From JALZAI01 sp038207565 (lineage in GTDB: Bacteria; Actinomycetota; Actinomycetes; Mycobacteriales; Jatrophihabitantaceae): a stretch of DNA of 64,000 nt. The DNA is taken from assembly GCA_038207565.1 (NCBI GenBank), contig JBBQZQ010000017.1:1-64000 (forward strand), given 5' to 3'. A model generated the notes under the pieces. The model was not told the DNA's origin and searched no databases. It saw only the letters and a list, made by a program, of their open reading frames with translations. The translations under genes and the position numbers were made by a program. Numbering within the stretch: the first letter of the stretch is position 1; every line of letters starts with the position of its first letter. Below are positions 39,955 through 47,497 of this stretch, one piece after another.

Positions 39955-40545
39955 ATGAACACGCGCCGTCGTGCCGCCGCTGTGCTCGCCTGGCTGACCC
40001 CAGCGGTGCTAGTGCTCGCCGGTTGCACCGGCAAGAATGCGGTCGACCAGGGCAGCGGCAACTTCCGGTTCGTGAGCGGGACCGCCAAGGGCAGCGTGAT
40101 CACGCCCGCCGACCGCGAGGCCGCGGCGAACTTCGACGGTGACCTGCTCGACGGCGGCACGTACCACTCCGCCGTGACCAGGGGCAAGGTCGTCGTCATC
40201 AACTTCTGGGCAACGTGGTGCGCGCCGTGTGTCATCGAGACACCGCAGTTCGACCTCGTCTACCGGGCGTATAAGAGCAAGGGCGTCGCCTTCGTCGGCA
40301 TCGACACCAAGGAGTTCGGCCGCGACCAGCCGCGGGCGTTCGTTCGCGACCACCACATCAGTTACCCCATCGTCTTCGACGAACAGGGCGAGACCGCCGT
40401 GCGCCTGGGCAACCTCCCGGCGCAGGCCCTGCCCTTCACCGTGGTCATCGACAAGCAGGGCAAGGTCGCGGCGGTGTACCAGGTTGCCCTCTCGCCTAAG
40501 GACATCGAGCCGGTCATCGACAACCTGCTCGCGGAGCAGACCTGA
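39955..40545 (+). CDS. TlpA-like thiol-disulfide lipoprotein for cytochrome c maturation
   Basis: A 196-residue protein. A basic N-terminus, hydrophobic stretch and lipobox LVLAGC (Cys24) mark a lipoprotein exported to the outer face of the membrane. The thioredoxin-like domain has FWATWCAPC (Cys89, Cys92) and cis-Pro in ALPFTVVIDKQG. It would keep the apocytochrome haem-binding cysteines reduced, receiving electrons from CcdA, the next gene (stop and start overlap, TGATG). It corresponds to CcsX/ResA and to Rv0526. The ATG at 39955 begins the signal peptide. Confidence 0.92.
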   Translation: MNTRRRAAAVLAWLTPAVLVLAGCTGKNAVDQGSGNFRFVSGTAKGSVITPADREAAANFDGDLLDGGTYHSAVTRGKVVVINFWATWCAPCVIETPQFDLVYRAYKSKGVAFVGIDTKEFGRDQPRAFVRDHHISYPIVFDEQGETAVRLGNLPAQALPFTVVIDKQGKVAAVYQVALSPKDIEPVIDNLLAEQT

Positions 40546-41303
40546 TGCCACCGCTCGCCGCGGGAGGTTTCACCGACACCGTGACCAGCGGCCCGCTCCT
40601 CGTTGCGGCGGGGGTGGCCGCGCTGGTCGGACTGATCGGATTCCTGTCGCCGTGCGTGCTCCCGCTCGTACCGGGTTACCTCTCCTACGTCGCCGGGCTC
40701 AGCGGCGACGAAGGCACACCGAGCCAACGCCGGATGGCCGCGGGAGCTGTGCTTTTCGTCCTCGGCTTCACCGTGATCTTTGTGATCCAGGGCGCCGTGT
40801 TCGGTGCGCTGGGGGCGACGATCCGCTCGCACACACTGCTCATCCAACGCGTGCTCGGAGTTGTGACAATCCTGCTCGGCATCGTGTTCCTGGGCGGGAT
40901 CGGGATGTTGCAGCGTGAGTTCAAGTCGCATCGGCTGCCCCGCGCCGGGCTGGTCGGTGCGCCCGTGCTGGGCGCCACGTTCGGCCTGGCCTGGGCGCCG
41001 TGCCTGACCCCGACTTTCGGCGCGGTCTACTCGATGTCCTACGTGCAGGCCACCGCGGCACGTGGCGCGTTCCTGATGGCGTGTTACTGCGTGGGACTCG
41101 GGCTCCCGTTCGTCCTGGTCGCGCTCGGCTTCGGCTGGGTGTCTCGGGCGCTCGGGTTCGTCCGCCGACACCGGCGGGCAGTGAGCGCGGTCGGGGGCGT
41201 CCTGCTCATCGCCATCGGCGTACTGCTCGTGACCGGCGAGTGGAATCACTGGATGGACGCCCTGCGCAACCGTTTCGGCCCGGCGTCGGGCTTCGAGGTA
41301 TGA
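40545..41303 (+). CDS. ccdA: Cytochrome c biogenesis protein CcdA
   Basis: A 252-residue membrane protein with six hydrophobic helices. GLIGFLSPCVLPLVPGYLSY and ATFGLAWAPCLTPTFGAVYS contain the paired cysteines that pass electrons from cytoplasmic thioredoxin to the extracytoplasmic TlpA-like protein. It starts at the ATG overlapping the tlpA-like stop and ends overlapping resB (ATGA), so the four genes up to ccsB are a single coupled operon. Confidence 0.95.
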   Translation: MPPLAAGGFTDTVTSGPLLVAAGVAALVGLIGFLSPCVLPLVPGYLSYVAGLSGDEGTPSQRRMAAGAVLFVLGFTVIFVIQGAVFGALGATIRSHTLLIQRVLGVVTILLGIVFLGGIGMLQREFKSHRLPRAGLVGAPVLGATFGLAWAPCLTPTFGAVYSMSYVQATAARGAFLMACYCVGLGLPFVLVALGFGWVSRALGFVRRHRRAVSAVGGVLLIAIGVLLVTGEWNHWMDALRNRFGPASGFEV

Positions 41304-42862
41304 CCCTGGTGACCGCTGCGTGGCGACCGGTGCGTCAGGCGTGGCGACGGTTGACCAGCATGCGCACGGCGCTGATCCTGCTGTTCCTGCTGGCCGTCGC
41401 GGCCGTCCCGGGATCGTTGCTGCCGCAGCGTCCGCTCAACCCGGACAAGACCGACGGCTACCTCGCCACGCACGGTGGCTGGGGTCGGCTGCTGGACCGC
41501 GTCGGCGCCTTCGACGTGTTCGGCTCGGTCTGGTTCGCCGCGATCTACCTGCTGTTGTTCCTGTCGCTGGTCGGCTGCCTGATCCCGCGCATCAGGGTGC
41601 ACGCGCGCGCGGTAGCCCGCAAGCCGCTGCCCGCCCCCCGTAACCTCTACCGGTTGCCCGAGTCCGGTTACTTCGAGACCTCCGACGAGCCGGCCTCGTT
41701 CGCCGAGGCCGCGCGGACCGTGCTCGGGCGGCGGTGGCGGGTGGTTCAGCGCGAGGACGAAACCGGCGCGGTGACACTGTCGGCGGAGAAGGGCTACAGC
41801 CGCGAGACCGGCAACCTGATCTTTCATGTGGCGCTGCTGGTATCACTGCTGCTGATCGCGGTCGGTCGGCTCTACAGCTACCAGGGCTCGCGAATCGTGA
41901 TCCAGGGCGAGGGCCAGGGATTCTGCAATGTGGTGTCCCAGTACGACTCGTGGAAGCCCGGCCGCTTCGCAGCCGAGGGCAAGATCGCGCCCGCCCCGTT
42001 CTGCCTTGACCAGATGTCGAAGTTCACCGCCGACTACACCGACGCGGGCGAACCGTCGAAATTCGCGGCCGACGTCGTCTACCGCCGCACCGTCGACGCG
42101 ACGCCCACTCGGGCGACGATCACGGTCAACCACCCGCTGCGGCTGGACGGAGATCGCGTCTATCTGATCGGGCACGGGTTCGCCCCGCAGGTCACGATCC
42201 GCATGCCGGACGGCACCCTGCGCCACGACACCCAGGCTTTCGTGCCGCAGGACGCTGCCACGCTGCAGTCCGAGGGTGCGTTCAAGCAGCAGGGCAAGCC
42301 GGGCGCCGAGCAGGACGTGGGCGTCGCAGCAACATTCTCCCCGACCCCGGTGCCGCAGAGCGCGCAGACGTTCACCTCGTCCTCGCCGCAGGTGCGTAAC
42401 CCGATCCTCGGGGTCGCCATCTACCTGGGTGACCTCAACTACAACGGGCAGCCGCAATCGGTCTACTCGTTGGACACCTCGAAAATGACGCGCAGCGGCG
42501 CCGCCAACTTGCGCATCGGCCAGACCAAGACGCTGGCGAACGGGGTCTCGGTGACCTTCGACGGGTGGGTGCCGTGGGCCAGCATGCAGGTCTCGCACGA
42601 CCCAGCGCAGGGCTACCTGCTCTGGTCGGCGCTCGCCATGGTGCTCGGCCTGCTGGGCTCGCTCGGTGTGCGCCGGCGTCGCCTGTGGCTGCGGATGACC
42701 CCTCGCGGCGACGGCACCGAGTCTGCGCCTACCGTGGTCTCCATCGGCGGATTGGCCCGCAGTGACTCGGGCAATTTCAGCACCGAATTCGCGGCCCTGT
42801 TCGAGAAGGTGCAGTCGAGCTCACGACCGGCACGCGATGTCGTGCTGACCGGAAAGGAGTGA
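41300..42862 (+). CDS. resB: Cytochrome c biogenesis protein ResB (Ccs1)
   Basis: A 520-residue System II protein. Three N-terminal helices (TALILLFLLAVAAVPGSLLP, VWFAAIYLLLFLSLVGCLIP, LIFHVALLVSLLLIAVGRLY) are followed by a large extracytoplasmic domain (about 200-430) and a final helix (YLLWSALAMVLGLLGSLGV). QRPLNPDKTDGY and GYSRETGNLIFH are conserved. With CcsB it brings haem across the membrane and attaches it to apocytochrome c. Overlaps both neighbours by four bases. Confidence 0.94.
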   Translation: MTLVTAAWRPVRQAWRRLTSMRTALILLFLLAVAAVPGSLLPQRPLNPDKTDGYLATHGGWGRLLDRVGAFDVFGSVWFAAIYLLLFLSLVGCLIPRIRVHARAVARKPLPAPRNLYRLPESGYFETSDEPASFAEAARTVLGRRWRVVQREDETGAVTLSAEKGYSRETGNLIFHVALLVSLLLIAVGRLYSYQGSRIVIQGEGQGFCNVVSQYDSWKPGRFAAEGKIAPAPFCLDQMSKFTADYTDAGEPSKFAADVVYRRTVDATPTRATITVNHPLRLDGDRVYLIGHGFAPQVTIRMPDGTLRHDTQAFVPQDAATLQSEGAFKQQGKPGAEQDVGVAATFSPTPVPQSAQTFTSSSPQVRNPILGVAIYLGDLNYNGQPQSVYSLDTSKMTRSGAANLRIGQTKTLANGVSVTFDGWVPWASMQVSHDPAQGYLLWSALAMVLGLLGSLGVRRRRLWLRMTPRGDGTESAPTVVSIGGLARSDSGNFSTEFAALFEKVQSSSRPARDVVLTGKE

Positions 42863-43842
42863 CGGTGGCAGGTATCGACGGATCGGCTGCACACCTTTCC
42901 GACACCGTGTTCACGACCGCCATCGCCGTCTATGCGCTGGCGATGGTGTCCTACACCGCCGAATACGCGTTCGGCCGGCGCGGGCGCGTCGCGGCCACCG
43001 CCGCTCCCGCCCGCGAGCTGGTCGGCGCGGGTGGTCCGCCCCGGACGGTTGCCCCCTCGCCGCGTGCCAAGCCCGGGGTGGCCGACCGCTTCGGGCGCTT
43101 CGCCGTCGCGCTCACGGTGCTCGGCGTCGCGCTGCACGCCCTGTCGATCACGATCCGTGGTGCCGCGGTCGACGCCGTGCCGTGGAGCAACATGTACGAA
43201 TTCGCGTCCGTGGCGGGACTCGTCGGCGTGCTGGCGTTCCTCGGGGTGCTGTGGAAGGCGCCGGCGATCCGTCATCTCGGCGGGTTCGTGCTGCTGCCGG
43301 TGATCCTGATGATGTTCCTGGCCGGCACGGTGCTGTACTCCAAGGCGCAGCCGCTCGTCCCGGCCCTGCAGTCGTACTGGCTGGCCATCCACGTCACCCT
43401 CGTGTCGATCGCCGAGGGCGCACTGATGACCTCCGCCGTCCTGACCGGGCTGTTCCTCGTCAGGCAGCGCGCCGACAAGCGTCCCGGACGCAGCGGTGCG
43501 TTGGCCAATCTCGCGGCCCGTCTGCCTGCAGCCGAGACGCTGGACAAGGTCGCCTACCGCATCGTGGCGTTCGCCTTCCCGCTCTACACCGTCGCCGTTA
43601 TCTGCGGCGCGATCTGGGCCGAAGCCGCCTGGGGACGGTACTGGGGCTGGGACCCCAAGGAGACCTGGGCCTTCATCGTGTGGGTCATCTATGCCTGCTA
43701 CCTGCACGCCCGGGCGACCGCCGGATGGAAGGGCCGCGCCGCTGCGTGGGTGAACCTGGCGGGGTTCTTCTCGATCACGTTCAACTTCCTCATCGTCAAC
43801 ATCGTCGTGTCCGGCCTGCACTCCTACGCCGGCCTGTCCTAG
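42859..43842 (+). CDS. ccsB: Cytochrome c biogenesis protein CcsB (CcsA/CcmF-like haem handler)
   Basis: A 327-residue membrane protein with about eight helices. The haem-binding WWD-like segment WGRYWGWDPKETWAFIVW lies near residue 265, with conserved histidines in GVALHALSI, LAIHVTLVS and VSGLHSYAG. It forms the cytochrome c synthase complex with ResB. A Pro/Arg-rich cytoplasmic loop (about 38-75) separates the first helix from the rest. The GTG overlaps the resB stop. The stop is followed by a strong two-way hairpin at 43893. Confidence 0.95.
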   Translation: MTVAGIDGSAAHLSDTVFTTAIAVYALAMVSYTAEYAFGRRGRVAATAAPARELVGAGGPPRTVAPSPRAKPGVADRFGRFAVALTVLGVALHALSITIRGAAVDAVPWSNMYEFASVAGLVGVLAFLGVLWKAPAIRHLGGFVLLPVILMMFLAGTVLYSKAQPLVPALQSYWLAIHVTLVSIAEGALMTSAVLTGLFLVRQRADKRPGRSGALANLAARLPAAETLDKVAYRIVAFAFPLYTVAVICGAIWAEAAWGRYWGWDPKETWAFIVWVIYACYLHARATAGWKGRAAAWVNLAGFFSITFNFLIVNIVVSGLHSYAGLS

Positions 43843-43892
43843 CGCTTCACCAGCTCCGGACTCCGCGCCCTTCCGGCGCGTCCCCCCTTCCG

Positions 43893-43943
43893 TGATCAAC
43901 AGGCCCGAACCGTTGGGTATCGACGGTTCGGGCCTCTTGATCA
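43893..43943. terminator. Bidirectional terminator-like hairpin between ccsB and the ferredoxin gene
   Basis: A near-perfect inverted repeat: TGATCAA and GGCCCGAACCGT pair with ACGGTTCGGGCC and TTGATCA around a 9-base loop, with two unpaired bases on each arm. It lies between convergent genes, so it can serve both. No U tract follows, as is usual in high-GC actinobacteria. Confidence 0.85.
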
Positions 43944-43971
43944 CCAGAGGTGGCGGGCGCCACGCGGTCGG

Positions 43972-44202
43972 TCATGGGTCGGGGTGGGTGGTGAGGCGCA
44001 GGGCGAGCGCTGGGCAGAGGGCGACGACGCGCCGGATCTCCTTGGTATCGGCCGGGCGGACGCTGCTGCGGTGGATCAACGGGTAACCCCACTCGTCGCG
44101 GGTGATGCGGTCGGGCACGAGCTCGGCGCACAGGCCATGGCCCTCGCAGCGGGTCCAGTCGATGACTAGCGTTGCGACGTCGCGGGTGTTGTCGGCGGGC
44201 AT
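43972..44202 (-). CDS. Ferredoxin, 3Fe-4S type
   Basis: A 76-residue ferredoxin. RCEGHGLCAELVP gives Cys19 and Cys25 with the CxxHGxC pattern, and Cys63 in ALCPALAL completes a three-cysteine [3Fe-4S] (or labile 4Fe) site. It is the last gene of a leftward operon, one base after the NuoF-like gene. It probably passes electrons to or from that flavoprotein, or to a cytochrome P450 elsewhere; the operon setting favours the first. Confidence 0.9.
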   Translation of the reverse strand: MPADNTRDVATLVIDWTRCEGHGLCAELVPDRITRDEWGYPLIHRSSVRPADTKEIRRVVALCPALALRLTTHPDP

Positions 44203-44203
44203 G

Positions 44204-45454
44204 TCAGTCGTCTCCGGTAGGTAGCTGGCCAAGGACGGGACGCCCGCATCCGCCGCTGCGGTGCAGGTCGAGTTCGTCGCGCAGCACGGCGAGCGCGGAA
44301 CTGACGAAACGCGAGCTGCCGTCGGGGTGGCTGCAAGCACCGCGTCCCTGGACGAGGACGCCATGCCGTTCGGCATCGGCGAGCGCAGCCGGGTGCCCCT
44401 GCGCCAGGGCAGCGACGTCCGCGGCAAGTGCCGGCAGGCCGAAGCGGCACGGCCCGCATTGGCCTGCCGACTGCGCCGCCAGCCAGCGGCTGACCCGCGT
44501 CAGCTCGCCCAGCGCGCAGGTGCCGGCGCCGACCACGAGCAGTACTCCCGCGCCCAGGGTCGCCCCCCACGCGGCCAATCCGGCGCGCGAGACCGCAATG
44601 TCTGGCAAGGGCCGCAACCAGGTGCCGTGGTAACCGCCGGTGACGACGTAGGGCGCATCATCGGCTCGGGCTGCGCGCAGCACGATCCCGAGTGGCGTGC
44701 CCAGCGGCACCTCGGCGACGCCGGGACGTCCGGCCGCGCCGCCGATGCTCAGCAGCGTCGTCCCGGGCTCGCTCCGGGTGCCGGTGTCGGCGAAACCGCG
44801 GCGGTCCAGGTTCAGCAGCATCGCCGTCTGCGCGAAGGTCTCCGCGTTCGCGACGAGGACGCCGCGCGAGGTGAGGTGTTCTTGGCGGCCGGGCGGTAGA
44901 GCCGGCCCACCGTCCAGGGAGCGGACCAGCGCGCGCGCCTCCCCGGCGACGAACGCCCCGCCGGTCGTCTCGACGCGGACGCGGCGGGTGTCCGGACGTT
45001 CCTCGACGGCCGCACGCAGGGCAGCGGCGGCGTCCGGGTCGTGAACGGCGACGCGCACCGTGCGGGCGCCGAGCGCCGAGGCCACCGCCAACGCGCCGTC
45101 GAGCACGAGGTGGGGGGTGCGCCGCAGCAGGGTGCGGTCCTTGTGGCTGGCCGGTTCGCTCTCGCTGCCGTTGACAACGACGGTGCACCGGCTGCCGTGC
45201 AGCGCGCTGATCTTGGTGGCCAGGGGGAACCCGGCACCGCCGCGTCCGCAGAGGCCGGCGGCCTCTAGCAGGCCGAGCAGTTTCGGCAGGTCGCTTCCGG
45301 GCAGCGGGCCGTGCACGGCGAGGTGGGTACGCAGGTCCAGCACGGCGTGGCGGTCCAGACCGGCCAGCAGGCGCGGGATACCGATCGACCACGTACCCGA
45401 CGAAGCGCTGTCGTAGGTGGCGCCAGGGACATAGCTGTCGAGTGCAGCACTCAC
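44204..45454 (-). CDS. NuoF-like flavin/iron-sulfur oxidoreductase subunit
   Basis: A 416-residue protein of the Complex I 51 kDa family. The flavin-binding motif is GLCGRGGAGFPLATKIS, and VNGSESEPASHKDRTLL matches the NADH/FMN loop. An SLBB-like part follows (about 235-290). The cluster region reads SAGQCGPCRFGLPAL with a later GACSHPDGSSRF. The first cysteine of the usual CxxCxxC is Ala, so the [4Fe-4S] site lacks a standard ligand. The GTG overlaps the upstream gene's stop (GTGA). It likely transfers electrons between NAD(P)H or ferredoxin and the membrane haem protein next to it. Confidence 0.85.
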   Translation of the reverse strand: MSAALDSYVPGATYDSASSGTWSIGIPRLLAGLDRHAVLDLRTHLAVHGPLPGSDLPKLLGLLEAAGLCGRGGAGFPLATKISALHGSRCTVVVNGSESEPASHKDRTLLRRTPHLVLDGALAVASALGARTVRVAVHDPDAAAALRAAVEERPDTRRVRVETTGGAFVAGEARALVRSLDGGPALPPGRQEHLTSRGVLVANAETFAQTAMLLNLDRRGFADTGTRSEPGTTLLSIGGAAGRPGVAEVPLGTPLGIVLRAARADDAPYVVTGGYHGTWLRPLPDIAVSRAGLAAWGATLGAGVLLVVGAGTCALGELTRVSRWLAAQSAGQCGPCRFGLPALAADVAALAQGHPAALADAERHGVLVQGRGACSHPDGSSRFVSSALAVLRDELDLHRSGGCGRPVLGQLPTGDD

Positions 45455-46113
45455 CGGGCCACCGCCTCGGAAATCGGCCCGCCTGGAATCGGAGGGGCTG
45501 GAAGCGGAGGGGCTGGAAGCGGAGGTGCGGAAATCGGAGGGGCTGCGCGAGCCAGGGTGGGAAGCGGGGCGGCGGGTCGCCCGAAACGGGACAGGCGGAT
45601 CGACACCGCTGCGATGACTCCGGCGCCGCACGCGATGTAGAGCAGCCGGACCCAGCCGAGCGACGTGTCGGTTCCGGAGTTGAGACCATGCAGCATCGCC
45701 ATTGCCCACCCGACGTAGGCGAGCGAGTGCACCCAGCGCCAGACCTTCGCACCTGCGGCGGAACCGGCCATCCGGCCGCGGGCGAAGCCCAGCGCGGCGA
45801 CCAGCACGAAGGTGTAGATCGCGAGCGTGCCGAACCCGACCCAGGTGGTTCGGTAGCTCGAGGTGAATGCGACGATGCTCGCCTGCCAGCCGACGTGGGC
45901 GTAGCGGTCGATGAGGATCGAGCTCAGGTGGAGCAGCAGCGAGCCCAGACCGAGCGACGCGGTCACCCGGTGCAGGTAGCTGACGACGACCCGGTTAGCG
46001 GCACTGCGGGCGGACGGGCCGCGTGCACTCATCAATGCGCCGATCGCGGTGGAGCTGCTCAGCAACAGCAGCGCGGCAAGGCCCGCACCGCGGGCGATGT
46101 ACCAGACGGTCAC
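45451..46113 (-). CDS. Ferric-reductase-like transmembrane haem protein
   Basis: A 220-residue protein with five or six helices. Four histidines fit two haems: YLHRVTASLG, LLHLSSILID, WRWVHSLAYV and MLHGLNSGTD. The pattern is that of the ferric reductase-like transmembrane domain/cytochrome b561-like family. The C-terminal 40 residues are a Pro/Ala/Leu tail (APPLPAPPLP) coded by 15-base repeats. The GTG at 46113 overlaps the apbE stop (GTGA), deciding the start; the longer frame upstream is shadow. It probably carries electrons across the membrane between the cytoplasmic NuoF-like protein and an outside acceptor. Confidence 0.85.
   Translation of the reverse strand: MTVWYIARGAGLAALLLLSSSTAIGALMSARGPSARSAANRVVVSYLHRVTASLGLGSLLLHLSSILIDRYAHVGWQASIVAFTSSYRTTWVGFGTLAIYTFVLVAALGFARGRMAGSAAGAKVWRWVHSLAYVGWAMAMLHGLNSGTDTSLGWVRLLYIACGAGVIAAVSIRLSRFGRPAAPLPTLARAAPPISAPPLPAPPLPAPPIPGGPISEAVAR
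45485..45544 (-). repeat. Four 15-bp tandem repeats encoding the Pro-rich tail of the haem protein
   Basis: Units at 45485, 45500, 45515 and 45530 (plus-strand form GGAAGCGGAGGGGCT with small changes) encode repeats of A-P-P-L/I-P. Low complexity at the C-terminus of the ferric-reductase-like protein. Confidence 0.9.
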
Positions 46114-47084
46114 GATGATCTGCCCGCAGCGGACGTGGCGTCGGTGGTGATCCGTGCAGCCGGCCAGCCGGGACTGCGGTGCACGGCGCCGTCCTGGGCA
46201 ACGAGGCGGGCGGGCAGGCCCTGCTCGTCGAGCCAGTCGAGCGCGTCGTCGCCGAGGACGATCGCGGCCGTGCTCGCGGCGTTGGCGCGCAGCGCGCTTG
46301 CCGCGAAGACCGAAGCGGTGCGCCACGGTCCGGCGGCGGGGGCGCCCGTGCGCGGGTCGATGATGTGGTGGACGAGGCGACCGCCACGCTGCCACCGGCG
46401 CACCGTGGTCGTCGACGTGGTGAGCCCGCCGTGGCGCACCAGCACGAGCTGGCCGTCGGCGCCTTCGCGCTCGGCGACCTGGATCAGCCAGCCGTCCGGG
46501 CGGTGGCCGGCAACGGCGAGGTCACCGCCCAACTCGACCAGCACCGCCGTTGCGTAGCGGCGGGCGAGTTCGGCGGCCGCGAGGTCCGCGGTGTAGGCCT
46601 TGGCCGTCGCGCCGAGGTCGAGTGCGGCTCCCGGGGGGACGCCCAGCAGGCCGGCGTCGCGGTCGAGTCGCACTGTGTGCCAGGCGGGGCCAGGGACGGC
46701 GCGTGGTGCGGCGGCGGCGCCCTCGGCGACGGCTGCGGCTGCGGGGTCGGCTGCGGCGGCGACGGCGACGGCGGCGAAGTCGCGGTCGTAGCCGAGGTGT
46801 GCCAGCGCTGAACCCACGCAGGGGTCGACGGCGCCGCGGGTCAGCTGAGCCACCTGCAGCGCCGCGGCAACCAGGTCGACCAGCAGTCGGGGTACGGCGG
46901 TGGGACGGCAGGCGTTGGCGTTCGCCCGCGACAGCGCCGAATCGGGGCGAAACCGACTGGCCGCGAGGTCGACACGGTCGAGCAGGGCAGTGAGATCCGC
47001 GGTCGCAGCACCGAGCGCGCGATCGTCCTCGACGACGAGGCGAACGGTGCAGCTCCAGGCACGCCCCGTCCAGCTGCTCGTCAT
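46110..47084 (-). CDS. apbE: FAD:protein FMN transferase (ApbE family)
   Basis: A 324-residue ApbE-like enzyme that attaches FMN from FAD to a Thr/Ser of target proteins with Mg2+. FRPDSALSRANA, GAVDPCVGSALAHLGYD, LDLGATAKAYTADLAA, VELGGDLAVAG and VHHIIDPRTGAPA are the family motifs in order. No lipobox or export signal is evident, so it may act in the cytoplasm. The start overlaps the stop of the secreted protein gene. No FMN_bind-domain substrate is encoded in the operon, so its target is unclear. Confidence 0.9.
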   Translation of the reverse strand: MTSSWTGRAWSCTVRLVVEDDRALGAATADLTALLDRVDLAASRFRPDSALSRANANACRPTAVPRLLVDLVAAALQVAQLTRGAVDPCVGSALAHLGYDRDFAAVAVAAAADPAAAAVAEGAAAAPRAVPGPAWHTVRLDRDAGLLGVPPGAALDLGATAKAYTADLAAAELARRYATAVLVELGGDLAVAGHRPDGWLIQVAEREGADGQLVLVRHGGLTTSTTTVRRWQRGGRLVHHIIDPRTGAPAAGPWRTASVFAASALRANAASTAAIVLGDDALDWLDEQGLPARLVAQDGAVHRSPGWPAARITTDATSAAGRSS

Positions 47085-47407
47085 GACCCGTTGCTCCCGC
47101 CCTGCGGTTGGCTGCCCTGGTCCGCCGATCCCAGGCCCGTGTCGGAACTGGACGAGCTGCCGGTGTTGGTACTGGGTGCCGACGTCGATGACGCGGTGCT
47201 CGGTGCCGCGGCGGTACCGGTCGACGTGTTGGGCGTGGCCGACGTCCCGGTGGTGGACGTCGTGCCCGGGGTTGCCGTAGCGGCGGACGCGGTGTGGGTG
47301 ACCCCGGCTATCAGGCCGAGGGTCGCCAACGTACCGCCGAGACCAGCGGCCCACCCGGTGATGCGGGACCTGCGCAAGAGGCGATCGGCGGGGCGTCGGC
47401 TGTTCAT
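47081..47407 (-). CDS. Small secreted Ser/Thr-rich protein
   Basis: A 108-residue protein. A basic N-terminus (MNSRRPADRLLRRSR) and hydrophobic segment GWAAGLGGTLATLGLIAGVT end at a signal-peptidase-like ASA-A site near residue 42. The remaining 65 residues are almost only Ser, Thr, Ala, Gly and Pro, with no Cys and no FMN_bind sequence. It is the first gene of the redox operon (ATGA overlap with apbE). It might be a flavinylated or glycosylated linker or a degenerate remnant of the FMN-binding protein found in similar loci; both are speculation. Confidence 0.7.
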   Translation of the reverse strand: MNSRRPADRLLRRSRITGWAAGLGGTLATLGLIAGVTHTASAATATPGTTSTTGTSATPNTSTGTAAAPSTASSTSAPSTNTGSSSSSDTGLGSADQGSQPQGGSNGS

Positions 47408-47497
47408 GGACCCAGGATGAGCCCGAACGGGTCAGGGCCTCATCAGCGAAAGGTCAAGCTCGTCCTAAGTCCGGATGGGAACCAGCACAGCGAGCGA

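Noticed and set aside
47081..47407. 108-residue exported protein considered as an FMN_bind domain protein
   Set aside because: It is too short and composed almost only of Ser, Thr, Ala, Gly and Pro; no FMN_bind strand pattern or D/S-G-A-T/S motif is visible.
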